Shown here: positions 63,638 through 64,000 of the stretch, piece by piece | Layout: each line of letters starts with the position of its first letter | Numbering within the stretch: the stretch's first letter is position 1 | Assembly (NCBI RefSeq): GCF_910592395.1 | Contig: NC_088313.1 | Coordinates: 9,800,501 to 9,864,500, forward strand | Source: Lineus longissimus | Lineage: Eukaryota > Nemertea > Pilidiophora > Heteronemertea > Lineidae | Length of the DNA stretch: 64,000 nt | Direction of reading: 5' to 3' | Notes under the pieces: generated by a model | Databases searched by the model: none | Told to the model about the DNA's origin: nothing | The model's input: only the letters and a program-made list of their open reading frames with translations | Made by a program: the position numbers and the translations under genes

Positions 63638-64000
63638 TCATCCACCCCACTTGGGTGAACGTGGAGCTATGAACTGCCATTTTGGGCTGTTTGCACCAAA
63701 ATATTTCACAAGTTCTCTTTGAGTTCTTTCAAAGGTTTTAGAATTATCAGAACAGAATATGGACGGCAAACCTCTACGAGCTGAGAACCTTCTCACTGCC
63801 AACATGCAGTCTTTAACACTCAATGAATCAGTCAATTCAAGATGCACTGCTCTCACAACAGCACACGTGAAAAGCAGAATGTAGAGCTTGGTATTCGGTA
63901 AGTCGATGCAGAAGAGAGGGCCTGCATGATCCGGACCTGTCACTGTGAAGCTGGGAGCCTGGTGAATTCTGATCGCTAGGAGCGCCGCAGCAAACTGGTT
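63638..64000 (-). pseudogene. BEL-3 integrase core (runs past window end)
   Basis: The frame is open from the window edge. TVTGPDHAGPLF carries the first catalytic Asp. Then come AVVRAVHLELTDSLSVKDCM and LPSIFCSDNSKTFERTQREL with the second Asp. PKWGG lies just before a TGA at 63640-63638, ahead of the region where the catalytic Glu is expected. The rest of the element lies beyond 64000. The stop falls between PKWGG and WERLIRAV, where BEL integrases normally have a conserved hydrophobic residue, so a single nonsense change explains it. Confidence 0.88.

Noticed and set aside
1-64000. tRNA, rRNA or snRNA genes
   Set aside because: I looked for GGTTCGAATCC-type B boxes and similar landmarks and found none in a cloverleaf-compatible context.

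Overview
The window looks like intergenic DNA from an animal genome, most likely a marine invertebrate. The reasons are structural. There are no compact operons, ribosome-binding sites or long intact host genes. Almost every recognisable coding stretch belongs to an animal-type transposon: Penelope-like, BEL/Pao, Ty3/Gypsy, non-LTR LINE, a Polinton/Maverick-type DNA polymerase, and small terminal-inverted-repeat (TIR) elements. Short AGGCCTA-rich tracts recall echinoderm or hemichordate DNA, but the species call is only an inference. No rRNA, tRNA or CRISPR array was seen.

Left third (1-16.8 kb). The first 5 kb is a mosaic of non-coding dispersed and tandem repeats. A decayed Penelope-like element (5032-7768) follows, with about 130-bp inverted terminal repeats, a reverse transcriptase, a GIY-YIG endonuclease and a 712-bp insertion flanked by an 8-bp direct repeat. 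Next come a TA-flanked TIR element (9115-9985) and two 15-bp minisatellites that are reverse complements of each other (10093-10251 and 10796-10971). On the minus strand (16733-14170) lies a broken gene of a large invertebrate-expanded family whose C-terminal part resembles a PIN/FEN-type nuclease.

Middle (16.8-36 kb). BEL-1 (plus strand) is nearly intact in pol, with a 1428-residue open frame, but only its 3' LTR was found. Gypsy-1 (24778-29934, plus) has two 152-bp LTRs differing at 2 positions and is young. Its flanks share no target-site duplication and instead carry opposite-orientation copies of the same small TIR element. A BEL integrase/DUF5641 tail with its own LTR (BEL-4, minus) follows. 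It abuts Gypsy-2 (31177-35775, minus), which is 5'-truncated and has an extra open frame between pol and the 3' LTR with SGNH-hydrolase-like motifs.

36-46 kb. A dimeric ~180-bp satellite, a 700-bp element with perfect 29-bp TIRs, two ~740-bp direct repeats, a decayed gypsy-type gag, a decayed protein-primed-type family B DNA polymerase (Polinton/Maverick-like) and a 5'-truncated LINE follow in order.

46-64 kb. There is a 130-bp near-perfect hairpin, an inverted pair of ~500-bp repeats (47.1 and 55.1 kb), and a tandem 1.2-kb duplication ending in a 31-G run. A small cysteine-containing exon-like ORF lies at 53965-54303. The right end holds two more BEL elements on the minus strand (BEL-2 56.1-59.3 kb, BEL-3 61.5-64 kb). 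Inside the BEL-3 DUF5641 coding sequence sits a complete gag-protease-only LTR element (61745-63208) with a perfect 5-bp target duplication. A 1.3-kb unit with ~180-bp direct repeats rich in CRE-like TGACGTCA sites lies between BEL-2 and BEL-3. The genes do not cooperate as a pathway: this is a nested graveyard of selfish elements with a few of recent age.
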